From Kappaphycus alvarezii (Eukaryota; Rhodophyta; Florideophyceae; Gigartinales; Solieriaceae), in contig NADL03000512.1 in the NCBI GenBank assembly GCA_002205965.3, positions 992,001-1,056,000 on the forward strand: a DNA stretch of 64,000 nucleotides, in the 5' to 3' direction. A program made the position numbers and the translations under genes. Shown here piece after piece: positions 33,960-45,418 of the stretch (position 1 is the first letter of the stretch; each line of letters starts with the position of its first letter). The notes below the pieces were generated by a model. The model saw only the letters and a list, made by a program, of their open reading frames with translations. It had not been told where the DNA came from and searched no databases.

Positions 33960-35590
33960 CGCTCAGAACTCTAACAAACAACTGGCGTTATTCTGGACGA
34001 GTCTTGCCGCGTGACGAGCGAACAATGTTCGCTGCGCATCAGCAATCGGAATGTCTGCCCGTGCGGCAATGCCAGTCGCAACCCGGTTGGCGAAGTCCCG
34101 AGCGGAAGGGTGCCAGCCCCCCAACGTGGAGAGTGGAAGGGCAATGAAGCGATGCCCAGGACCCTTGGAACGTATAAACTCGGCAAAGCGAGTGTCCTTG
34201 CCCAGGCGAGCATGGTTAAGGGGCTTGAATGGGCATCGCGCCAGGGAGGGAAGGCGGGCGGGGTCAGGCGATGGATAACAGTTACGTCATAGTAGTCTGT
34301 GCCCCGTTCTCTCCAAGCGCCTTGATGGCCGGGCGAACTGAATGGCCGGGTTGTGGCGGCTCGAGGACAGGGTGTCGGGCAGCTTTGGAGAGATCTGCAG
34401 CAAACAAACGTGTATGCGAGTCATGCCGCCACCCGCGTGTGGATCCATAAGCACAGCACAGCGCGTGGTCACCATACTGATCCATGTGGGTCGTGCATCC
34501 CCCTTTGTGGCATTTCGAAGCTGGAGGAAACAGTGGCACCCTGCAATAGAACTGCAACCACGTTTTGTAATTGCGGTCCGGGATGGAGGTACCCAACCCC
34601 GGAGCCGGTTGGCATGACAGCCAGTCCTTGCAACCCCCACTGACAACGAGGCTCGGAATGCAACAGTCCTCTCATCTCCCTTCGGCATGGCATCAAAGGC
34701 CTTTTCCTCAACTGGGCGGACGAGTTGCCCCTGCCCAAACCTCTGCACTGAGTCGATAGCCGTGAAATGGACCACCTTCTCGGGTGCCACTTGTGTCTTC
34801 CAGTCGTCGTGCGCCCGAACTGCGGATTTGTATGAATGAAGAGCAGTGTTCGGTAGCACAACCAGAAAGGTAGAGCAAAGGGCACGCGTGAGGGATACAG
34901 AGGAAAGGAACGCAGCCGCCGCAGTGAGCTTCGCAGAGCGAGGCCCAATGCCAAAAGTTGGCTTGAGGGGCCGAAGGTCGCCACAGGGAGTTGCAGTTCC
35001 CGAAATGTATTGCTGTCCAAAACCCCGCCCATCAACCCTCCGCAGTGTAGCTTCAACAGCGGAATCGAATTCCGCAGCCCCCTTAGCAGTGGAATGAGGG
35101 GGAACTACACGTAGGAGGTAGTTAATGCGACATACGCCGAAGCAGGTCCGCAGTAGATGGAGAGCTACTTGAGTGTCCTCCCGTGTTACCAAAGCGCTGA
35201 GGAGAGGCTTCAGCGAAGCGACATGCTTTCAGAACTCCCGCTCCACGAATAGTTTCGATCCAATTGGGGTGCGGAGCACTTTTGTCCCTTCACTACAGTC
35301 CTGGCGAAGGTCGGCTGGGAAGGACTGCTGAACAGACGGGGGGGGGGGGAGCGGTTGGCCACCAGACGGCACACTTATCCATGCGGAGGTGCAAACCCAA
35401 AGCGCGCACCTCCGCGGAAGAGAGGAATTGTAGTGCCCTCCGGATGGCTTCATGGGTGCCAACTATATACCCATCGTCCAAGTACCATAGCTGAAGGAGC
35501 AGAGGAGGCGTGACTGTGGTGTCGGCCACATTTTCCAGGCCGGTTTTCAGTTCCCGCGTCACTTTTTGCAGCACAATTATCTTCAATTAC
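33960..35590 (-). mobile_element. 5'-truncated LINE, RT palm to C-terminus
   Basis: Reading leftwards from 35586: LLLQLWYLDDGYIVGTHEAI carries the YLDD catalytic box (about 35484-35500), with GLHLRMDKCAVWW as the following RT block. No GVQQGDP or upstream palm motif precedes it, so the copy is cut just before the active site, as LINEs often are after incomplete target-primed synthesis. CSEGTKVLRTPIGSKLFVER (35290) and VALHLLRTCFGVCRINYLLR (about 35160-35110) continue the thumb. The Cys/His segment CHKGGCTTHMDQYGDHALCC lies at about 34475-34525, followed by a LPLSTLGGWHPSARDF-like block near 34130. Frame changes are frequent. The last block resembles the LINE tail at 62583-62987. Confidence 0.75.
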
Positions 35591-35699
35591 TGCGAGCAGC
35601 TCGCCTCTACCAATCTTCCCTTTTGGTCAGATAATTTTCATCTATGATACAGTAAGCGTAGGTCTAATCTTCGAATATCCCAGAACTCTCGCAGACTTA

Positions 35700-36122
35700 A
35701 ATCCCTGAACATTTACCATATTATTGCTCAGCGTGCTTCTGCGATCATTTATCTTGGTGCCATTGTCGACGGCAATGAACCTCTCGACTGAACCCACTAC
35801 GAGCTGGAGCTAGTTTTTCAGGGCCGTAAATATCTCCTTTCTTGTTTGTACCATATGCTTGGAAACCATATTTTCAAAGCAGGGCGCGGTTACCATTGCT
35901 GAGAAGTCAATCCCCTACCCTGGCTCCCGCTACAACTATGGACTCTTTCTGTTCTGGGTGACTTCGCTGGACGCTGTTGACAAAGCTATTCAACGCTTAG
36001 AGAACCCTTGCAGCAAGTTTGGACACTACTTGAAAGAACGCACTGGGGACCCAAACGCAGTTGACTCGAGCGGTGGATTGGGACCGGACCACATACTGCT
36101 GCCTATCCCAAGTATTGGCTGA
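35700..36122 (+). pseudogene. Second LINE fragment, plus strand
   Basis: Near 35735 one frame reads ASAIIYLGAIVDGNEPLD, the YLG block that follows the RT palm in L1/Tad-type LINEs, then a stop and YELELVFQGRKYLLSCLYHM. After a frame change, RYNYGLFLFWVTSLDAVDKA and IQRLENPCSKFG near 35925-36020 match the region just after it. It is too short to assign a clade. It runs opposite to the truncated LINE that ends at 35590, so the two are independent insertions about 110 bases apart. Confidence 0.5.
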
Positions 36123-36154
36123 GACAAGAGAGCGATGTCGATGCACAGTGGTGT

Positions 36155-36647
36155 GTGGTCCCCTGCCTATTTTGGAAGAGGCGTCAGGCAATTAGTATGT
36201 TGGTAACGACGGACAAGAATTGGAGCAACTCTTTGTCCGCTGCAGTTTTAGTTACGCCGTACTTACGTGCTCATTGCCATGAAGGTAGGTACGCAAGGAA
36301 GAATGGAATCCGTCTTATCACATTTGAGGCTATAACCTGTTCAACTCGCAACGAATTTTATCAACATACAAGGATTCGGCGCGCTGGCCTGACGGAACTT
36401 GCCTTTGTCAACATTAGTCTGCCGAAAATCTAAAACCCTAATCATCCGTGGATTGAGCGCAAGGTCATGTACCATTTTTGCCACCTCAGGACACCGTGCC
36501 CAGCCCCGAAGGTTGGGACTTCGTTTTGATGTGGTGCAAAATATCGTCGCAGCAAGAAATATTATGGGGATGATTTCCTACTTCGAATTATGTTGTCTTG
36601 TTCATCTCAATTACTGTGCAGTAGTGATGACTAGCACTATTTTTTAA
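36155..36647 (+). other. Possible TnpB/Fanzor-type zinc-ribbon remnant (weak)
   Basis: One plus frame (36399-36647) reads RGLSARSCTIFATSGHRAQP and then LRFDVVQNIVAARNIMGM. The ending D-V-V-.-.-.-VAARNI is similar to the RD..AA.NI motif that closes the RuvC-III part of OrfB/TnpB and Fanzor nucleases, with nearby Cys and His where the zinc ribbon would be. The expected CxxC pairs are not intact, the preceding frame (36155-36433) shows no RuvC motif I can place, and the stretch is short. It could equally be the tail of the LINE fragment before it. Low confidence. Confidence 0.2.
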
Positions 36648-37180
36648 AAAATTATAGGTAGTGGTAATACATCTTGATCACAATTATAGTGCATGGCAAT
36701 AATAGTGCCCCTGGGTTATAGTGCATATAGTGACACTAGCAGGCAATTCCAGGGCACCCCTGTCGCCAGTGCCCCTTGGTCGCCAGTGCCCTTTGTACAG
36801 CGCCGTACTGTACTGGCAACGCTTCGGCTTTGACACAAAGCAACTTGCTATTCAGTAGCTAGCCTACTAGAGGGCGCGGCGTATGTCTCTGAAGTGAACT
36901 AGGGCATAGGTGCATTAACTTCAAGTAGGTACCGGTACAGTACAGTGCAGGTAACAGTACTGGACTGTAAACAGTACTGCACCCACCCACCCACCCTGGC
37001 AGGGGTACTCAAGTTAGTTAGAAAAATGCACACTAATCTCTGTACCACACCACTGTCAGGGGCAGTATAATTACAGTTTTGAAAAAACCGTTGGCCTTAT
37101 AGAAGAATATTATTACAGTTTCGGATTGTCTTTACAGTATTTGAAAAAAGCATTTCAGAAAAAAGCATTACTGGAATTTT
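36648..37180. other. No gene; TACTGTAC-type and CCCA microsatellite-like tracts
   Basis: Contains GTACAGCGCCGTACTGTACTGG near 36796 (in part), a GTACCGGTACAGTACAGTGC tract near 36930, and ACCCACCCACCCACCC near 36983. No ORF of note. Confidence 0.4.
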
Positions 37181-37273
37181 GAAACTTTACTTCATTGAGT
37201 ATCTATCTTGTACACTGCAGGACTGACTATACGGCTAAGAATTAACTGGATGTTCCACGTCAGGCACGTGCAG
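37181..37273 (-). repeat. Dispersed ~100-bp repeat (CTGCACGTG family), copy 2, right inverted arm
   Basis: Read on the minus strand it starts CTGCACGTGCCTGACGTGG, passes through CTTAGCCGTATAGTCAGTCC and TGCAGTGTACA, and ends GAAGTAAAGTTTC. It matches copy 3 at 47345 along its whole length with few changes. Confidence 0.75.
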
Positions 37274-40200
37274 TAAAGTTTACTGAAAAGCAATTTGTCA
37301 GGTCAGATAAAAAAGTCGCGAATATGTTGAAGATTTAAAATTCGAATTTTAAATCATTATTTCTTTGAAACTCATAAATCATCTGCAAGGGGTGTATTAT
37401 AATGATGTTTATGTAACAGCGTGATGAAATAATAGTCACGGTAACGCTATGGATTGGACCTTCAGCGAGATGATCATGGTGATGATTAAAAAATATAGAT
37501 TGAAATGACCATACTTCTGTATTCCTAACGCTCCTGCTCTTATGAAAGTGATAATATCATAACAACTTCTCATATAATTGTATCCCAATGGACATGTCCG
37601 AAAATTAAGACGAGAAAATTGGGGGAAGAGAGGAAATTGGGCCCCTATATTGATGTGGAAAGGCGGAGGTCGCCATTCTGAGATGACGCGGTGGATCGGA
37701 TGGTGATTTGACCATATAGGGTGGGTTGCGCTACAGATAATCGTCCGTACGGCAATAGAGGTCGCAACATTTTCGGGATGGTGCAATCTTGGTCGTTTCA
37801 TCGTTCTGTGCATTGAAAAATCGACAGGTGCTTGCTTTTGCCGAAAAATTAAACCTCTGCTGCTCACCGAAAAGACGCGGAAGAAGAAACCGCATTCATC
37901 ACGGAAAACAGGGGAAGAAGCTTTGCCACTCTCGGAGGGGATATGGAAGAATCAAGAAAAATACGTAGAGGAAGAAAATTCGCTGCTCTCAAAAGGAAAT
38001 GAGAAGATACGCCTTGCTTCTAGTCCGAAGAATTTTTGGAAAATTTCTCACGAATACAGATGAGCAGTTGTCAGTTCCGCAAAAAAGAAGAATATGACAG
38101 AAGAAATATTTCGCTTGGCAACAGTTCAGGCTATTTGCGCCGAACCTGATGGCGAAGGATCAATTTTTGCCGAGAACATTTCGTTTCAAATCAAGCGGTA
38201 CCTTGAATGTTTTACTATGTTCTCAGTCTTGCCGTACACACCGCGTCTTGTGTCGTTTTCAGATAAATGAGCTGCTTTGCATGGTGTCCGAGCAAGGCTA
38301 AGTTCTGGAAGGAGACCTCGATTGCGAGGAACAATCAAAGGGAGCGGCAATTCAGAATAAATGGAAAGGAGTTTGTTTTCGATTACGTCAATCATGTCGG
38401 AAAGGATAGTTGATGATCTATCTGTCATTTACGATATCAAATCGTGTTCTGTGGGGAGAACCGATCGCGAAGTGAAGTTTGGTACTGAAATACGGCAAAA
38501 AATGGTTCAAATTGTGAAAGAGAGTCAAATTACATTATCGTTACCAACCTTAGCCGTCTTTGGATTTGTGATGTATATGTTGCTGAGATTTTTCTTTTCG
38601 GTGAGACAGTTTCAATGCAAACCAGCAGTTCTGATTATCAAAGCTCGAGGACAGTCAAGCCTGTGGCAGGGAACTTTATTCGATTACTGTATAAGAAGCT
38701 CGGTGTAGAATTTACTCATTTTTCGGTAACTAGTATATTCTCGTTGGAGAATTTACTGCGCCTGAGATGTCACTCTTGCATATGGTCACAGGATCCAAGC
38801 TCGTAAGCTTATTGTTCGAAGTGCTGAAAAGTGTTCGCATTCCACACACAGAAGAGAATGAACTGTTTATTTATTTTTCAACAGAAATGGTACAGTTCGC
38901 GGGATCAGCTAAGAATTAGGACGGAGGAAAATGTCTTTTGGGAGGATTTTAGCTGCAAGGGAATGGATCTCGTAATTTGATGACATGGAAATAGTCATTG
39001 AAAGAATGTAATCCAGGAAATCCTAAGAGCCCTGATTACTTCAATTGAAATTGCGCATGACTGTACCCTGCTTTATCGTAGATGTAGTGTATGTGAATTA
39101 AGCTCAATTGAAAGGAAGGCAACTAGGGAAAGAACCATGCAAAAAGGCTCAAGAAAGCGAGGAAAGGAAATCAGCTTCTAGATTACTCCAAGAAAATCGA
39201 CTGAAGTTTTCGACACTACTACTCGACATAGAGGGGGAATCAAGCTACGATTAATCGGAGAGTTCCTAATCGGGCATGTTTGAAGTTCCTTCGGAAATTG
39301 TGAAGAGTGTGATGATTTTTTTTGCGACTGTTTCAAAGCTAGAAGAATTTTACTGTGACAGTATCAAGGTGTGGACAGCGAAGAAAACAAAAGGTTTGTC
39401 CGATTTTCTACATTCGGTTCTGACTTCTTGGCAATATCAATGATTAGAAGAGACTTCTGGGTATTTTTCAGTCGATGCTACGAGGATGAATGTACGGAAT
39501 TGATGTTCAGTAATTTCAGCGAGACAACAGGTCTGCGAATACCATATTAGAACATAGAAACTCAGCACCCCGCACGGCAAGAATGATGTCCGGAGATGGT
39601 CGGAGTAAGGAGGCCAAGGCTGCTACATTAACCTAAGAAACCACGGGTGAGTAATTAATATTTTTATTCGTAAGGAGCTATTCAGGTTTCAGAATAAATA
39701 GAGATCAATGTGAAGTCATAGTTTTAGCTCTGGATCACATCACTTGTACTCATGGAATCATATACTTCCAAACTAGTGTCACTAATAAATTGCTGTTCCC
39801 ATAGTAACATGCATGGGATGGATCGAAAATTGAAGGTCGCTCCACCGGTGACAGGCAAGCTCTCACGCGGTTCTGAGATGTAATAGAATAAAAAAGTGTG
39901 GACTGAGATTCGTTGTACAACAGAAAAATATCTCTGATAAAAACTACACAACTGCAGACAATATGAGTCCTGGACTTGACGTAGCATGTAGAGATACTGG
40001 ATGTAAGGTAGTTATAAATCTTCTGAACCAGAAAAGGTTTGTAAAATTGTAATATATTCTCCAGGAACATGCTTTTACCAGTGTAGACACCATTTTCAAC
40101 TAAGGATTAATAGCTGATGGCGAACTAGAGTGAACATGCACGTTTTTTAACTTTAAGAAAGGGTTCTGAGAGTACCAATTCCGGGTACACTAGGCCATAA

Positions 40201-42735
40201 TAATATAAATTTTGTTGGGACTACGACATATACTGCGGTAGGATGCACGAAAGAGTTTTGTCTATTTTGGGAATGACGGTAATAACTGTTTGTAATTCAA
40301 TGGGAAAATATATCAATCAACTAATCTGCAGATTTTTCAACTGCAAGCAAAAAAACTGTAAGAGAAGTCGGTAAAATTCCCGCATTTTGAGCTGAAAGAC
40401 ACAAGCTCCTCAGAGGCTATGGATACGTAAATTAAAACGTATAATATGGGCCACCGAAGTTTTATCTTGCATTAGAAAAATTATGATTAACATGTTGCAG
40501 GTTATGATACAATGTCGGGCTATGATACAATATTTTAATGAGGTTACAGGGCCGCTAAGAATGGGGCCCAGATGAATATTTTCCATTAAGTCTCAGAATG
40601 TGACGACAGTTTGCGAGTAATATCACCGCTTTATGATTGAATGACCAGATCATTCGCACTGTAGAAGGATGGCTTTTATGCAGGTTGCCATATTTTCATG
40701 AGGACTATAAAGGAAGTGATATATTTTTTCTTCTAATTGTAGCTGAGAAATTGCGGTAGATTCACTGCTGTAGAAAAATTTACCACCCACCTTCTCGCTA
40801 CAGACGTGTCCTTACTCAAATCATACTACAAAGCACTTTGGAAGAGTAGTTCGAACAGAGCTATAGCAATGACAGTTATTAATACTCATTTCATGCAAAC
40901 CGAGAGTCAATTAATTAACGTTTCATAGGCGCATAGGTTACATTGGGAAGAGGGTAATTGACTGGAACAGGATTCTTAGTATGATACCAGAAGTTTAATT
41001 TACATATGTGCTGATGTTTTGAAAACAGTAATTGGAATGAATATTGAGTTTAAGACTCTTCATATTTTTAGTATACTCGACTGTCAGTATTCTAAGATTC
41101 GTTTAGGAGAGGGGACGGTGACTTGAAAAGCAGAGGCCTTGCGAAAAAGGCACGCACAGTCAACCGACGACATGCTCTTATTGCTGCAGCTGTAAACAGT
41201 GTAACTTCATGCGTTAAGGTCTTGCATGAAACCGCTACTTTTCTTGAACCTGTAGCACTTATCCTTTTCGTGGGGAAATGAGTTGAAGCAAGTTAGACGA
41301 GCAAAGGCGGTTGTAAAAGGCAACTCAGGATTGAACATAGAAGCATGTCGAAATAGTTCGCAGAATACATGTTACATGCTGGGTGTCTTCGAAAATGACG
41401 TCAAAAAGACAAAGCTCGGGAAAGCACACTTAAAAAACTTTAGAACTCTATGTTGTGATATTTGCAGTCAAAATTACTTCATTTATCTAAACCTGTGGGT
41501 TTTAACCACTTAGAATTATCAGCAATGACTTGATAGTCATGTAAAAGATGACGAATGAACACCGGTACATGAAGCGGACTTAGATCCGTAGAATGCAATC
41601 ATGTTTATTGTGACAGGACTATCAATAAGGAGATCAACCACGAATTGAACTATATAAATATAGGTGGGCACTGTCAGATCACGTAAATGATTTGATGCAG
41701 CTCCTAAAACCTGATCATAAGTTGGGCATTGATTTAGTTACATTTATTACAATTTGAGACAGTTCAGTTTATAAATTTCACATCTATACGTGTAATGAAG
41801 AACACGGGGATTTGCGTGCTCTACTACTTGAAAGATATGAATAGTCTCTGGTAAACGGAAATGGACATTAATGTATTTTAATTGTATCTAAAACGTTTCA
41901 AGTAACGCAAAAGACAACCTAGACTGCAGATCAAGGTTTATAGACGTTTCGAGCCTTTCAATAGTGCAGACGCAGATGATACTGTATTGGTGATTTTGGT
42001 AAATGCCACCTATACTGGTTTCGTTTAATTTCAATGTAATAAATACGCTGGCACCATATGTAGTCAGAATTATCTTCAAGAACAGAAATGATGAGAAATA
42101 CTTGTGCGGGAAATGTGGAATCACGAATATAGTTTTGCAATATGTTGAAAAATCAAAAACTATTTTCATAATCCTCGACTTGCATGAAAGCTGAAACTAG
42201 AGACGCGATGTAAAGTATTGAAAATGTACCTGTAATTTTTAATAGACTGTATGTCATAATCACTGCAAATATAAATACTAAAAAAATGAAAGAGTTCGGT
42301 TGAAATCTTGCATATTTACCCATCAAGGAGCTCTTTTGTTGAAGCAATGCTTATCTTGGGGCAATAAAATTTTCAGCAGTGTGTTTAGTGAACAATATAG
42401 ACTTTACTACTAAGCTAGAGGGCGAAACAACAAAGAAAACGTAACAAAATTACTTTGAACCTCTGCTAATAGTGGCCAATTTCAGGTTGTTATCAAGATA
42501 GATGCCTCGAATACATTTAAGGAATCAATTTAAGCATCTTCATGAATCTTTATGATACTCAAATTGACAGTCACCAATCAGAGACTCGTTTTAGCTTAGA
42601 GATATTATTCCAACGCCCTTCTTTCCTGTGAAAAAATTCATGACTGCTACCATCTCGATCCCTACTCCGTCTTTTTACCGAATCTAGCTTCTTCGGTACC
42701 AGCATACAGAACCTATCTCCCACCATAAACTACTG
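37274..42735. other. About 5.5 kb of AT-rich sequence without a recognised gene
   Basis: ORFs up to 143 codons exist (37436-37867 minus, 38361-38708 plus, 39750-40070 minus, 41283-41513 plus). None shows a motif that I know. A short plus stretch near 41120-41260 reads GDLKSRGLAKKARTVNRRHA and looks like decayed coding sequence. The interval is probably old, unrecognisable transposon matter. Confidence 0.35.
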
Positions 42736-45418
42736 GTGGGTATGAATTCCGATTCTCCTCCACAAATCATGAGTGACGATAGTTTCCGCGATCTTGTCCG
42801 TAGTGGTACAATAAAGGAGCTAACGAATGAGGCAGAACTCAGCGTATTATCCGGTATGGGCATAGCAAGGAACCCCAGACAGGCTTATTCCAGTTCGGTA
42901 ATAGACGTCCTTGCACTGCGAGGCAAATTCAGTTTCATCACTACACATCCGACCGTGACTCGCTTGTTTGCCTAGAGTCGTTTCCAGATGGTATCCTTCA
43001 TGTTATACATGGAGTCACCGGCCACGAATATCTCAATGATATCAAATACAAGTTCAACACAGGTGGTGCTTACGTTTCAAACGTAACTTTCCTTGGGAAC
43101 AAGGCCTTGGTTCGGCGCAAGTACACATGTGCCGGAATTCGGATCTGCAGTAGAGCTCCAGATGAGTATAGGTAATTTCATGATTCTTCCACGGCAGATG
43201 TGAGGGCTTGAAATGCCGTAAAAGAGAGCCCCAAAGAAGCTTCCTCCGTCGAGAGACATAATACTGGAAAGAGCCGTCGCCAAGTACTACCTCATTAAGA
43301 AGAAAGTTGCAAAGGGGCACTGTCGATACAAAGGTTGGACAACGATAAAAAAGTCTGATGGCTCAGAGGCCAAATTTCTGACATCTTGCAGCGGCCACCC
43401 GAAAATAAGTGCCCGCAGAGATAACAAGCGTTTATTTGTCGGATGTTCTGGCTGGCGGCCGGACTTCCATGAACTGGTCCGAGATTTGGATCCTTCAGAG
43501 AGATTTCATGGATCTGTAGACCTACAGGAACTTTCCGAAGATGCGATCAAGTCACTAGAAGGCTGAATGAGAACAAGAGAAGCTACTAATCTTACTAGTA
43601 CTTGTGATTATGTCTGCACCAAATATCACCGAGGTGCTTTCAGATGTGGAATGTGCGAGCATTCGATGGTAGACGTTTCCAAATGTTTTTTCTGCATGTA
43701 TATCTTTGAAAAAAAAGATCAGTTCAGGCGCGTTGGGGTTCCGACGGACATTGATTTTCTTGAGTCGCACCGTGGTGAAATGGTTGTTTTGGATGACCAA
43801 ATCTTATTTATTTTTGCAATTGGACATCATACACATGCGCCACACCCAATTCCTTCTGTCACTACCGCGAAGCGGCGATATCTCGCAGTGGAATGGCAGA
43901 GATCATTGGATGCGGGACCGCGAGTGCTCAAACTTAGAGCACAAAGTAGTATAGTCCGGGATGGGGGATCTGATGGAAGCGAGGTAGAGATCAGTAATAG
44001 AGCTTTATACAGCATGAAGAAGATATTTCAGTAAATCAATGGAAAGAAAGATGACATGCGCTTGATTTTTGATATGGTAGTAGATCCTTCAGATCCATAC
44101 CTTCGATACTTTCGTACAGTCGAAAATGGTTTCGTTATTTTACTCGGTCTGGAATCAATAATTATTCATGGTGCAGTTTCATTTTTTTAGCCGGGGATGC
44201 TCCTTATAAGGCCGTAGACATAGATAGGCGGAATCCACTTGACAGAAAGTGGTTTGTTTACAACATTCTAGCAAGTGAAAGTATCGTAGTAGCACGTTTT
44301 TTAATATCGGCTGATGGATACCAGCCGGATGGCCAGTGTTCTTCGAGCAAATGCGCCTCCAATATTCTTTCCAATTCGAGAAAGGAGACTTCTCCACAGA
44401 AGAAAGACTTCGTCGGTGCCGAATCAAAGTTCCTTACATTCCAATGGGAATAGAATTAAACGAGCGCTCCATTGAGCTGCGTGCAATCGCGAGAGATTTT
44501 GAGGCCGTATAGGTACTCGGCATTGCGCTTCAAGAGGCCACAGGTGCTTCCCCAGGAGTTAACATAAGTTCTATAATGGTGGTATATTCTGTACATTTCG
44601 ACAGTGATGTAAACAAGCGAGTTAGCAAAGCAGGATAAAGGGGCATGCAATTGCGGCAAGCAATGTGGTGTCTTCGAAATGCGGAATCTCCATGCTCAGC
44701 AGATGAAGTCTTTGAAAAAATACGGGAAATTCACCCTGCATGGATTGAATGGGTGGAAAAACAAGGAATCAAACCACTGATTTCACCTGGGTATTCATCA
44801 ATGGACCCCTCAGACAGGGCTGCTTGTTTTAGAGGTACAAATAATGTCGAATGTCAGATTATGGTCCTCAATTACACATTTGGGACTGGAATGTCACCTC
44901 ATGAAGGGATCAGAAAAATGAGAGAACTTGGTACTGTTCGTTCTACACAGCTTGGATCTCAAGAATAAAGCCGGAGACAAAGAGATCTTTCCGAAAGAAA
45001 TTTACCATCTGGAGGAAAGACCAAGCGCAACGCGCCAAGAAGGGATTCTTCCAAGGTAAAAAGGCAGAATACAGTAGAGGACAAAAAGGAATGTAATGAC
45101 GAGCATACTTTTGGACTGCTTCAGGAAGTCTCTTCTACCCTTGCAAGAGCTCTTGCAAAACTTCAAGAAGAAACTGTCAGCCGTTGGGATGTTTTAGTTC
45201 GCATCTGCCTTAAGACTGAGATATCATTGGCCCAAAAAAGCCTGAATTGGATAAAAGTAGGTTGAATATGCTGACTGCGATTTCAGAATCAAGTGAAGAT
45301 GAAGAGATTGCAAGAATTCTATCCCGAGCATACGAGAAACTTGAAACTCGAAGTAGAAACTTTGTGAAACCAGAACGCTTTATTGAAGACTGTGATGAGC
45401 CCGTTGGCCCAAATTAAC
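42736..45418 (+). pseudogene. Mutator-like (MULE-type) transposase remnant
   Basis: Several consecutive coding pieces in changing frames: 42736-42975 (start MGMNSDSPPQIMSDDSFRDL), then SFPDGILHVIHGVTGHEYLN near 42985, GGAYVSNVTFLGNKALVRRK, then a Cys/His block FLTSCSGHPKISARRDNKRL and FVGCSGWRPDFHEL (43375-43470). Next come FAIGHHTHAPHPIPSVTTAK (43816) and KAVDIDRRNPLDRKWFVYNI (44206), where the DDE core would lie. The C-terminal block HPAWIEWVEKQGIKPLISPG, YSSM and RGTNNVECQIMVLN (44729-44880) fits the MULE pattern (W..yw..k......sp.yS.m......STN..E). An acidic tail (ESSEDEEIARILSRAYEKLE) ends at 45416-45418. At least four frame changes make it dead. The MULE assignment rests on order and spacing rather than a clean DDE triad. 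Confidence 0.5.
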
